Assembly (NCBI RefSeq): GCF_006547045.1
Contig: NZ_CP041242.1
Coordinates: 3,730,001 to 3,794,000 of the forward strand
Direction: 5' to 3'
DNA length: 64,000 bases
Origin: Lysobacter alkalisoli
GTDB lineage: Bacteria > Pseudomonadota > Gammaproteobacteria > Xanthomonadales > Xanthomonadaceae
Below, in pieces: positions 9,942 through 17,772 of the stretch. Numbering within the stretch: position 1 is the first letter of the stretch; every line of letters starts with the position of its first letter. A program made the position numbers and the translations under genes. Below the pieces are notes generated by a model, which worked only from the letters and a program-made list of their open reading frames with translations, was not told the origin of the DNA and did no database searches.

Positions 9942-10706
9942 CTATTCCGGCTTGGGAGCCAGCCAGCGCGAGGCCAGGATGCCGAGTTCGTACAGGGCCA
10001 TCATCGGTATCGCCAGCATCAGCTGCGAGATCACGTCCGGCGGGGTCACGATCGCGGCGACCACGAACACGCCGACGATGGCGTAGCCGCGCGCTTCACT
10101 CATCTGCGCGGGCGTGACCCAGCCCAGCAACGACAGGATCACCAGCGCCACCGGCAGCTCGAAACTCAGGCCGAAGGCAAAGAAGATCACCAGCACGAAG
10201 TCGAGGTAGGCATTGATGTCGGTCATCATCGACACGCCTTCCGGGGTGATGCCGGTCAGGAAGCCGAACACCACCGGCAACACCAGGAAGTAGGCGAACG
10301 CGCAGCCGGCATAGAACAGCGCCACCGCCGATACCAGCAGCGGCATCGCCAGCCGTTTCTCGCGCTGGTACAGGCCGGGGGCGACGAAGGCCCAGGCCTG
10401 GTAAAGCAGCCACGGCATCACCAGCACCAGGGCGACGAAGAAGGCGAGCTTGAGCGGGGCGAAGAACGGCGAGGCGACCTCGACCGCGATCATGTGCGCG
10501 CCTTCCGGCAACCGGGCCACCAGCGGCGCGGCCAGCCAGGCGTACAGCTTGTGCGAGAACGGCATCACCACCAGCAGCGCGGCGAGCAGGCCGAGCACGG
10601 CACGCAGCAGCCGGCTGCGCAGCTCGACCAGATGGTCGAGCAGGCGCGGCTCCTCGGCCGCACCGTGCCCGCCGGCATGGGGATCAGGCGCGCGGGGCTG
10701 GGTCAT
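9942..10706 (-). CDS. tatC: Sec-independent protein translocase TatC
   Basis: 254 residues with six membrane helices. TatC is the receptor of the twin-arginine pathway, which exports folded proteins. Signature elements are LLDHLVELRSRLLRAV at the N-terminus, FFAPLKLAFFVALVLVMPWLLYQ, the conserved FAFGLSFELPV, and the TPPDVISQLMLAIPMMALYE segment. I start at ATG 10706, which overlaps the end of tatB by 23 nt; the longer open frame upstream is proline/arginine-rich shadow. Confidence 0.97.
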   Translation of the reverse strand: MTQPRAPDPHAGGHGAAEEPRLLDHLVELRSRLLRAVLGLLAALLVVMPFSHKLYAWLAAPLVARLPEGAHMIAVEVASPFFAPLKLAFFVALVLVMPWLLYQAWAFVAPGLYQREKRLAMPLLVSAVALFYAGCAFAYFLVLPVVFGFLTGITPEGVSMMTDINAYLDFVLVIFFAFGLSFELPVALVILSLLGWVTPAQMSEARGYAIVGVFVVAAIVTPPDVISQLMLAIPMMALYELGILASRWLAPKPE

Positions 10707-11061
10707 CGGATGGCGGCGTGTCGGTGGGGGCGGGCGGGTCGCCGGCAGGCTCGGACGGGGCTGGATCCGCGGCGGCGCGGTCCGGGTCCATCGTTTCGAT
10801 CTCGCGCCTGAGCGCGGCGCCGCCTTCATTGAGGCTGCGGCCGGCCTCGCGCAGGTCGTCGCGGGCGTCGAGCAGGCTGCGTTTGAGTTCTTCGTCGGCC
10901 AGCTCGCGCTCGAACTCGGTCTTCACCGAGTACCACTGCGCACGCGCGCGCCGCACCCACAGGCCGGCGAAACGCGCGGCCCTGGGCAGGCGCTCGGGCC
11001 CGAGCACGAGCAGCGCGATCACCGCGATCACGAAGATCTCGGTAAAGCCGATGTCGAACAT
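10684..11061 (-). CDS. tatB: Sec-independent protein translocase TatB
   Basis: 125 residues. The N-terminal membrane helix and hinge (FDIGFTEIFVIAVIALLVLG followed by PERLP) are typical of TatB. An amphipathic, charged helix follows, with a Pro/Asp-rich tail (about residues 95-125). TatB forms the receptor complex with TatC. It is in the tatA-tatB-tatC operon, with a 29-nt gap from tatA and an overlap with tatC. Confidence 0.96.
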   Translation of the reverse strand: MFDIGFTEIFVIAVIALLVLGPERLPRAARFAGLWVRRARAQWYSVKTEFERELADEELKRSLLDARDDLREAGRSLNEGGAALRREIETMDPDRAAADPAPSEPAGDPPAPTDTPPSDDPAPRA

Positions 11062-11090
11062 GTCAGGCGAAAACGCGTGCGGGGCCGGGA

Positions 11091-11333
11091 TCAGCGCGGA
11101 TCGCGCTCGTCCTCGGCTTTCTGCCCGCTGCGCGTCTGGGTGGACGAGGAAGCGTCGTCCTGCGGCAGTTGCTTCGGCGCGTCGTCGGCCTGGTCATCGG
11201 TCTTGACGCCGTCCTTGAAGCCCTTCACGGCTTCGCCCAGGTCCTTGCCGATGTTCTTCAGCCGCTTGGTACCGAACACCAGCACCACGATCAGGAGGAC
11301 GACCAGCCAGTGCCAGATGCTGAAACTGCCCAT
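11091..11333 (-). CDS. tatA: Sec-independent protein translocase TatA
   Basis: 80 residues. TatA forms the translocation element of the Tat system. The sequence shows the short N-terminal helix ([16 protein letters not shown]), the [21 protein letters not shown] amphipathic helix and an acidic/polar tail. It is the first gene of the tat operon. Confidence 0.97.
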   Translation of the reverse strand: MGSFSIWHWLVVLLIVVLVFGTKRLKNIGKDLGEAVKGFKDGVKTDDQADDAPKQLPQDDASSSTQTRSGQKAEDERDPR

Positions 11334-11490
11334 GGGATTGCCCGTTGGTAAGTGGGCCTCACAGGATAGCGCAGTGCCGGCTCCAACCCGATGACAGCGG
11401 ACGCAGACCCGACTTGAAAGACCTCATCCACCCGCCATCCCGCGATTGCGGGAGGTGACGACGCTCACGGTCCGGGGTCGGTCCGCCCGT

Positions 11491-12390
11491 TCAGTGCGGC
11501 AACGGCTCGGCCTGGACCGGCTCCTGGATCGGCTCCTCGACCGTCTCGAACCCGCCCGATTGCGGCTCGGCCTGGCCGATCGGCGCGGTGCTCGCGGGCG
11601 GCGGCTCGACCGTGGTGGTCGGCAGGGTCGCGTCGGCCGGGGCCGGCCGGGTGTCGGTGCCGCGGGCGGCGCGGGCGGCGGCGGTGGCCTCCTCCAGCTG
11701 GTCGCGGAAATCGACCACCGCATCCGACGGGGTCTGTCTGGTGCGGCCCTCGAAGATCATCCGCGGGGTGGTGCCGTCGCCATAGACCGCCAGGTTGGCC
11801 TTGTCGTCGATGCTCAGCACCGCACCGTCCAGGGCGATGCCGGCGAACAGGCCGCGTGCGCGCGACCACGACCAGATCTCGGCCTTGAGCTGGCCGTCGG
11901 TGGCGGTGGCGGCATTGCGGCCGACCGGACCGGCGGCGACGCCGGCATCGGCGCCGAGGGTGACCTTGCCGTTGACGATCGAATCGAGCCCGCGCGCCTT
12001 GCGGAACACCAGCACCACGTCGGCCGACTGCACCCCGGCCTGGAAACCGACACTGCCGCCGGTCAGCTTGACGAAGCTCGGCTGCGACCAGGTGCCGTCC
12101 GGATTCTTGACCGACATCAGCCCGTGGCCACGGCGGCCACCGAGCACCAGGCCGATCTTGAGCGTGTCGGGCACGACCACGATCCCCTTGGCCTCGTCGA
12201 ACAGCTTGTCCGGGATCGCCGACTCCGGGATCCCCTGCACCTCGGCCAGGACCCGCAACGCATCGCGGGCGCGCTGGTCCTCGGTCGGGCCGGCAACGGC
12301 GGTGGTGGCGGCAGTAGCGACGCCAGCCAGCAGGATGGCTGCAAAGGACTTCCGGGCTAAGGATTTCAGGAACGCGATGTGGAGGAGCAT
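11491..12390 (-). CDS. Secreted YSC84/SYLF lipid-binding-domain protein
   Basis: 299 residues with a signal peptide (FAAILLAGVATAATTAVA). The SYLF (YSC84) domain spans about residues 35-215: GIPESAIPDKLFDEAKGIVVVP, GLVLGGRRGHGLMSV, GGSVGFQAGVQSADVVLVF, and the WSWSRARGLFAGIALDGA block. SYLF domains bind phospholipid in characterised members. The bacterial secreted ones have no settled role. The last 70 residues are Pro/Thr/Glu-rich and probably disordered. I start at ATG 12390, just before the signal peptide, not at the upstream end of the open frame. Confidence 0.9.
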   Translation of the reverse strand: MLLHIAFLKSLARKSFAAILLAGVATAATTAVAGPTEDQRARDALRVLAEVQGIPESAIPDKLFDEAKGIVVVPDTLKIGLVLGGRRGHGLMSVKNPDGTWSQPSFVKLTGGSVGFQAGVQSADVVLVFRKARGLDSIVNGKVTLGADAGVAAGPVGRNAATATDGQLKAEIWSWSRARGLFAGIALDGAVLSIDDKANLAVYGDGTTPRMIFEGRTRQTPSDAVVDFRDQLEEATAAARAARGTDTRPAPADATLPTTTVEPPPASTAPIGQAEPQSGGFETVEEPIQEPVQAEPLPH

Positions 12391-12582
12391 GGCGGCCTCA
12401 CGGCAGGGTTTGGCGACGATTGTGATCCAGCGTGACGGAGTGCGAATGAATCCGTGCGAAATCCGCGACAACACAGGGATGATGCGGCCTGTCGCACCCT
12501 GCGCGGCCCTCCCCCGGCTGAACCCGATCGCACCACCTGTCATGCTATGCGGCCCCGGATGCCAGCCGCAGACGCCAGCCCG

Positions 12583-13611
12583 ATGTCCCCATCACCCGCC
12601 ACCGCCGTCGTCCTCGTCAACCTCGGTACGCCCGATGCGCCGACCGCGGCCGCGGTGCGCCGCTACCTGGCCGAGTTTCTCAGCGACCCGCGCGTGGTCG
12701 ACATGCCGCGCTGGCTGTGGCTGCCGGTCCTGCACCTGGCGATCCTGCCGCTGCGCTCGCGGGTGGTGTCGGAGAAATACGCCAGCATCTGGATCGAAGG
12801 CGAGCACGGCCCTGCCCAGAACGGCCGCGCCGAGAATGGCAACTCGCCGCTGGCGGTGTATACCCGCCGGCTGACCCGGGCGCTGCAGGCCGAACTGCCG
12901 CAGGCGCATGCATCGGGCGTGCGGGTGATCGATGCGATGCGCTACGGCAACCCTTCGCTTGCAGCGACCTTGCAACGGCTGCGCGACGAGGGTGCGCAAC
13001 GGATCGTGGTGCTGCCGCTCTACCCGCAGTATTCGACCTCGACCACGGCCTCGGTGGGCGACGTGGTGGCGAAGTTTCGTGCATCCGCGCCCGGCGTCGA
13101 GGTGAAGATGGTCGAGGACTATCACCTCGACCCCGGCTGGGTCGCTGCGGTCGCCGACTCGATCCGCGCCCACCGCGAAGCCAATGGTGCCGGCGAACAC
13201 CTGCTGTTCTCGTTCCATGGCCTGCCGCAGCGCTTCGTCGACAACGGCGACCCGTATGCGCGCCAGTGCGAGGCCAGCGTGGCCGCGATCGCCGCCGCGC
13301 TGGGTCTGGCCGACGATGCCTGGACGCTGTGCTACCAGTCGCGCTTCGGACGCGAGCCGTGGCTGGAGCCGTCGACCGAGGCCACCCTGGCCACGCTCGC
13401 CGACCGTGGGGTGAAAACCGTGGACGTGGTCGCCCCCGGCTTCGCGGTCGATTGCATCGAAACGCTTGAGGAGGTCGCCATGATGCTGGCCAAGGGCTTC
13501 GCCGGACGCGGCGGCACGCTGCGCTACATCCCCTGCCTCAATGCGGAACCGGCGCACGCGCGTGCGCTGGCGGATATCGTGCGCCCGGTGCTGCAGGCGA
13601 CCGAGGCATGA
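12583..13611 (+). CDS. hemH: Ferrochelatase (protoporphyrin/coproporphyrin ferrochelatase)
   Basis: 342 residues, the normal length. HemH inserts Fe2+ into protoporphyrin IX, the last step of haem synthesis. Recognisable parts are VVLVNLGTPDAPTAAAVRRYL, VLPLYPQYSTSTTASV, the catalytic-histidine motif FSFHGLPQR, and the acidic metal-path segment GFAVDCIETLEE. ATG 12583 begins just before the conserved start; ATG 12559 is a possible alternative. It overlaps the next gene by 4 nt (ATGA), implying translational coupling. Confidence 0.96.
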   Translation: MSPSPATAVVLVNLGTPDAPTAAAVRRYLAEFLSDPRVVDMPRWLWLPVLHLAILPLRSRVVSEKYASIWIEGEHGPAQNGRAENGNSPLAVYTRRLTRALQAELPQAHASGVRVIDAMRYGNPSLAATLQRLRDEGAQRIVVLPLYPQYSTSTTASVGDVVAKFRASAPGVEVKMVEDYHLDPGWVAAVADSIRAHREANGAGEHLLFSFHGLPQRFVDNGDPYARQCEASVAAIAAALGLADDAWTLCYQSRFGREPWLEPSTEATLATLADRGVKTVDVVAPGFAVDCIETLEEVAMMLAKGFAGRGGTLRYIPCLNAEPAHARALADIVRPVLQATEA

Positions 13612-14480
13612 GCGCGCCGATGCGCGAGCTCGTCCTCGATACCCCGATGGGCCGGATGAGCGGCCTGCGCGGCGGCCCGTCGAACGGTACACGCGTACTG
13701 GCCCTGCACGGCTGGCTCGACAACGCCGCCAGCTTCGTGCCGCTGCTACCGCACCTGGACGGCCTCGACCTGGTCGCGATCGACCTGCCCGGCCACGGCC
13801 GCAGCGCGCATCTCGCACCCGGCGCCGACTACTCGTTCGCCGGCGCGGTCAACGCGGTGCTCGACGTCGCCGACGCGCTGGGCTGGGAGCGCTTCGCCCT
13901 GCTCGGCCATTCGATGGGCGCCGGCATCGCCAGCCTGCTCGCCGCAGCCTGCCCGCAACGGGTCGAGCGGCTGCTCGCGATCGAGGCGCTCGGCGCGCTG
14001 GCCGATGAGGTCGACAATACGGTGGTGCGGATGCGGGACGCGATCATCGCGACACGCGCGCTGCAGGGCAAGTCGCTGCGAGTGTTCCCCGACCTCGCGC
14101 AGGCGGTGCGTGCGCGCATGAGCGCCGGCCACCGGCTCGGCAGTCGCCTCGCCGAGCCGGCCGCACGGCTGCTGGTCGAGCGCGGTACGGCGCCGGTCGA
14201 GGGCGGCTTTGTCTGGTCCAGCGACCCGCGCCTGACCCTGCCGACCTTCCAGCGCCCGACCGAGGCGCAGGTCAATGTGCTGGTGGCCGGGATCGAATGC
14301 CCGGCACGGGTGATCTTCGCCGACCCGGCCCAACCCTACCTGCCCGATCCGCTGCGCCGCGAACGCGTCGCCCTGCTGCCGCGTGGCGAGCTGGTGGTGA
14401 TCGAGGGCGGCCACCATCTGCACATGGAACAACCAGAAGCGGTGGCACAGGCCATCGGCGATTTCTTCATCGCCCCGTAG
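13608..14480 (+). CDS. Alpha/beta-hydrolase fold protein
   Basis: 290 residues. The fold signatures are the oxyanion motif LHGWLDNAASF, DLPGHGRS, the nucleophile elbow GHSMGAG and a late histidine in EGGHHLHMEQPEAV. Such proteins are esterases, lipases or related hydrolases; substrate cannot be told. It is coupled to hemH by a 4-nt overlap. Its last 14 nt overlap the end of the convergent metallopeptidase gene. Confidence 0.9.
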   Translation: MSAPMRELVLDTPMGRMSGLRGGPSNGTRVLALHGWLDNAASFVPLLPHLDGLDLVAIDLPGHGRSAHLAPGADYSFAGAVNAVLDVADALGWERFALLGHSMGAGIASLLAAACPQRVERLLAIEALGALADEVDNTVVRMRDAIIATRALQGKSLRVFPDLAQAVRARMSAGHRLGSRLAEPAARLLVERGTAPVEGGFVWSSDPRLTLPTFQRPTEAQVNVLVAGIECPARVIFADPAQPYLPDPLRRERVALLPRGELVVIEGGHHLHMEQPEAVAQAIGDFFIAP

Positions 14481-15270
14481 GACCGCCGCACAGCGCGCGC
14501 ATCATCGCCTTCAGGCGGCGGCCTTCGGCATGGAAATAGTCGCGTTCGGCGCGCCAGTCGGGGAAGCGAGCCTCGACCTCGCGCCAGAACGCGTGCGAGT
14601 GGTCGGCGTGGACCAGATGGCAGAGTTCGTGCACCAGCACGTACTCGAACGCCGACGGCCGTGCCAGCACCAGGCCGAGGTCCAGCGCCATGGTGCCGTC
14701 CGGGGCCAGCGAACCCCATTGCGAACTCATCACCTTCAGCCGCACCCGCCGCGGTGCGCACGGCAGCCCGGACAGGTAGCGCGGCAGCCAGCGACCGACA
14801 TCGGCGCGCGCCTGCGCCTCGTAGAAGTCGCGCAGCGCGCGGCGCAATGCCGGGTCGCCGGCACGAGGGTTGGCGATGAACAGCAAGTGGCCGTCGGCTT
14901 CGGCCTGCAGCCGGGTGAAGCGGCCTTCCCGCCATTCGACCGGTAGGCTGTCGCCGCGCAGCGGCAGGGCGACGGTCTCGCCCTTGATCAGGGTCGGCAG
15001 GGCGTCGATGGTATAGCGGTCGATCTGCTCGGCCAGCCAGCTGCCGTGTTCGAGCGCGAAGCGCTCTGCGGCGACCAGAGACGAACGCGGCGGCAGGGTC
15101 AGGCGCGCACCGCGCTCATCGACCGACAACCGCAACCGCCGAGCGCGCGGATCGCGCACCCGTGTCATTTCGATCAGGCGGCCGTCGGGCAGGGTGAACT
15201 CGACGGCTTCGCGCTCGACACGGCCAACGGACCGTGCCCGCGGCGCGAGCAGGCGGAAAGGGGGTGTCAT
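14467..15270 (-). CDS. YgjP-type zinc metallopeptidase (M48/DUF45, SprT-like)
   Basis: 267 residues. A basic N-terminal part (RDPRARRLRLSVDERG, then LTLPPRSS) is followed by the zinc site HELCHLVHADHS, with the third ligand region downstream, and YRY-like alternation typical of DUF45. The core MSSQWGSLAPDGTMALDLGLVLA fits the KKRWGSC-type motif of the family. Members are predicted metal-dependent proteases. It converges on the hydrolase gene with a 14-nt overlap. Confidence 0.88.
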   Translation of the reverse strand: MTPPFRLLAPRARSVGRVEREAVEFTLPDGRLIEMTRVRDPRARRLRLSVDERGARLTLPPRSSLVAAERFALEHGSWLAEQIDRYTIDALPTLIKGETVALPLRGDSLPVEWREGRFTRLQAEADGHLLFIANPRAGDPALRRALRDFYEAQARADVGRWLPRYLSGLPCAPRRVRLKVMSSQWGSLAPDGTMALDLGLVLARPSAFEYVLVHELCHLVHADHSHAFWREVEARFPDWRAERDYFHAEGRRLKAMMRALCGGPTGR

Positions 15271-15520
15271 CGACGTATGGGCAACTGCGAGGCGGGAGGA
15301 GGACTCGACGCCGTCCCCGCGCGGCGGAAACGGCGATCAAGAACAGGCGACGTCGTACATCACCGATCTTCCATGGATGGAGGCATGATACCTCCGGGCA
15401 TCGTCGCCAGGACATCGTGAAGGCGAGTCCACCAGGTGCGTACGGAGTGTGGGAACGCCTTGCCGGCCCCGAAAACTGCGCGGCAGCTCTCGGGGCTTAC
15501 CAGGCACAGCTTGGTAGCAG

Positions 15521-16423
15521 TCAGTCGACCTTGCTGAGCTTGAGCGCCGACTCCAGCACCGCGAACAGGCGCTTGGTCTCGCCTGCCATCAGTGCGAAAC
15601 GGGCGTCGAGCTCGGCGCGCATGTCCTCGGTGTCGGTGGCCTCGAGCTCGTCGACGGCACCGTCGAGCAGCTTGAACTTGCGGATCACCAGGTCCTCGCC
15701 GAGCACGAAGCTGACGTGGTCGTCGAGATTCAGCGCCAGCCGGGTGACCTGCTTGCCGGACTCCAGGTGCTTGTTGATCTCGTCCGATTGCAGTTCCATC
15801 CGCTGCACCTTGACCACCGCGCCCTGGTCGACCGGATCGCGCAGCTCGCATTCGTCGCCCAGCGACAGGCCGTCGGGCAGCGGCTCGCCGGCGAGCCAGC
15901 CGGTCAGAATCGAGCGCGGGGCGACCTCGGCATTGAGCGGCAACGCCGGGAAACTGCCCATCGCACGGCGGATCTCGCTGACCACGGTCTCGGCGTTCTT
16001 GCGGCTGGACGTGTCGACCACGACGATGCCGTGACTGCGGTCGATCAGTGCATCGGTGCGGCTGGGCTTGATGAAGGCGCGCGGCAGCAGGTCGGTGATC
16101 AGTTCGTCCTTGATCCGCTTGCGGGTGCGACCACCGGGCTTGCGGCCTTCCTTGCGCTCGATCTCGGCCAGCTTCTTGCCCAGCATGTCGTTGACCACGC
16201 TGCCCGGCAGCAGCCGGTCCTCGCCGCCGACGGTCAGCCACATCGCGTCGTTGACCGCGTGCGACAGGGCCTCGGCATCGCGCCCGAACGGGCTGATGAA
16301 ACCGCGGCTGGACAGCTCCAGCGGGCCGACCGGCTTGAGCTGGCATTCGTCGAGGCCGCTGTCGAGGTCGTCGAACTTCTGCGCGGTGGGGAAGCGGAAC
16401 AGGGTCAGGTTGCGGAAGAACAT
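15521..16423 (-). CDS. rdgC: Recombination-associated protein RdgC
   Basis: 300 residues (E. coli 303). RdgC is a ring-shaped, sequence-independent DNA-binding protein that restrains RecA. It opens FFRNLTLFRFPTA and contains GFISPFGRDAEALSHAV, IDRSHGIVVVDTSSRKNAE and FVLGEDLVIRKFKLLD, all typical. I start at ATG 16423; the longer frame upstream runs into a REP-like repeat (16445-16530) and is unlikely to be coding. Confidence 0.96.
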   Translation of the reverse strand: MFFRNLTLFRFPTAQKFDDLDSGLDECQLKPVGPLELSSRGFISPFGRDAEALSHAVNDAMWLTVGGEDRLLPGSVVNDMLGKKLAEIERKEGRKPGGRTRKRIKDELITDLLPRAFIKPSRTDALIDRSHGIVVVDTSSRKNAETVVSEIRRAMGSFPALPLNAEVAPRSILTGWLAGEPLPDGLSLGDECELRDPVDQGAVVKVQRMELQSDEINKHLESGKQVTRLALNLDDHVSFVLGEDLVIRKFKLLDGAVDELEATDTEDMRAELDARFALMAGETKRLFAVLESALKLSKVD

Positions 16424-16444
16424 CGAATCGAGGATTCCTTGCGT

Positions 16445-16530
16445 CATGGTCATCCCGAACGAAGTGAGGGATCTGCTTTTCTTGCCGTGGCAAAGCAGAC
16501 TCCTCGGGCATCGCCCTCGGAATGACAGGG
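16445..16530. repeat. Palindromic intergenic repeat between rdgC and ttcA
   Basis: The segment has imperfect palindromes: ATCCC-GAACGAAGTGA-GGGAT, then a TTGCC/GGCAA-centred one, then GCCTCGG-type arms. It has the look of the dispersed 'catcccgaacgaagtgagggat' elements common in xanthomonads. It lies between two minus-strand genes and overlaps only the rejected N-terminal extension of rdgC. A role as transcript-stabilising hairpin or REP is inference. Confidence 0.55.
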
Positions 16531-16531
16531 G

Positions 16532-17407
16532 TTATTCGTTCGCGTGCGGCTCGCCGGCCAGCCACGCATGCATGTCGGGCACGTCGCCGCCATGGCGGCC
16601 GAGCGCGAGGAAATCGAACAGCTTCGGGTCGCTGAGCTGCGACGGACGAATGTCGCCAAGCGCACGCGCGATCGTCTCGATGCGGCCGGGCGACTCGCGC
16701 TCCCATGCCGCCATCATCTTCCCGACCTGCTTGCGCTGCAGGTTCTCCTGCGAACCGCACAGGTTGCAGGGGATGATCGGGAACTGCTTGAGCTCTGCAT
16801 AGCGGGCGATGTCGTCTTCGCGCACATAGGCCAGCGGGCGGATCACCACGTGCTTGCCGTTGTCGCTGAGCAGCTTGGGCGGCATGCCCGACAGCTTGGC
16901 GTGGAAGAACAGGTTGAGGAAGAACGTCGCCACCAGGTCGTCGCGATGGTGGCCGAGCGCAATCTTGTTGAAGCCGTACTCCTCGGCGTAGGTGTACAGC
17001 GCGCCGCGACGCAACCGCGAGCACAACGAACACATGGTCTTGCCTTCCGGCACCACGCGGGTGACCACCGAGTAGGTGTCCTGCTCGATGATGTGGTGGT
17101 CGACGCCGATCGAGCGCAGGTACTCCGGCAGCACGTGTTCCGGGAAGCCGGGCTGCTTCTGGTCGAGGTTGACCGCGGTGATCGAGAACTCGACCGGCGC
17201 CCTCGATTGCAGCTGCAGCAACACGTCGAGCATCGTGTAGCTGTCCTTGCCGCCGGACAGGCAGACCATGACCCGGTCGCCGTCCTCGATCATGCCGAAG
17301 TCGGCGATCGCGCGGCCGACCTGGTGGCGCAGGCGCTTGGCCAGCTTGTTGGCCTCGTGCGCGGCGCGGCGCGGCAGCGGTTCGGCTAGGGGCAGGACAG
17401 TATTCAT
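16532..17407 (-). CDS. ttcA: tRNA 2-thiocytidine(32) synthetase TtcA
   Basis: 291 residues. TtcA is the ATP-dependent, Fe-S-containing enzyme that thiolates cytidine 32 of certain tRNAs. The PP-loop SGGKDSYTM and two Cys-x-x-Cys motifs (CSLCSR and CNLCGS) that bind the cluster are present. [27 protein letters not shown] is also characteristic. Confidence 0.97.
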   Translation of the reverse strand: MNTVLPLAEPLPRRAAHEANKLAKRLRHQVGRAIADFGMIEDGDRVMVCLSGGKDSYTMLDVLLQLQSRAPVEFSITAVNLDQKQPGFPEHVLPEYLRSIGVDHHIIEQDTYSVVTRVVPEGKTMCSLCSRLRRGALYTYAEEYGFNKIALGHHRDDLVATFFLNLFFHAKLSGMPPKLLSDNGKHVVIRPLAYVREDDIARYAELKQFPIIPCNLCGSQENLQRKQVGKMMAAWERESPGRIETIARALGDIRPSQLSDPKLFDFLALGRHGGDVPDMHAWLAGEPHANE

Positions 17408-17525
17408 CGACCGCCAGATTCTACCGGAGTGCCCCGCCGGACGAGCAGCCAGGCCGGATCGTCATGACGCAACAGCCGGCGGCGCGCTAAGCTGCCGACA
17501 GCGATCCAAGCCCGGCCCAGCCCGC

Positions 17526-17744
17526 ATGCTCGAGAACGACGACCCCGCCATCATCGCCCGCCGCCTGGGCGAGCTGCGGCTCGAACACCGCGACCTCGAC
17601 GCGGCCATCGTCCGTCTGGTCGCGCTGGGAAGCAGCGACCCGCATGACGACCTCGCGCTCAAACGGATGAAGAAACGCAAGCTGTGGCTGAAGGACTGCA
17701 TCGCCCGGCTCGAGAGTGCGCTGATTCCCGACGAGCCGGCCTAG
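17526..17744 (+). CDS. YdcH family (DUF465) protein
   Basis: 72 residues, mostly one helical hairpin: LGELRLEHRDLDAAIVRL and LALKRMKKRKLWLKDCIARLE. This matches the small DUF465/YdcH family, which is widespread and of unknown function. I start at ATG 17526; a long open frame upstream is shadow of ttcA. Confidence 0.85.
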   Translation: MLENDDPAIIARRLGELRLEHRDLDAAIVRLVALGSSDPHDDLALKRMKKRKLWLKDCIARLESALIPDEPA

Positions 17745-17772
17745 GGCCGCCAGTTTCCGCGCAACTCGAACC

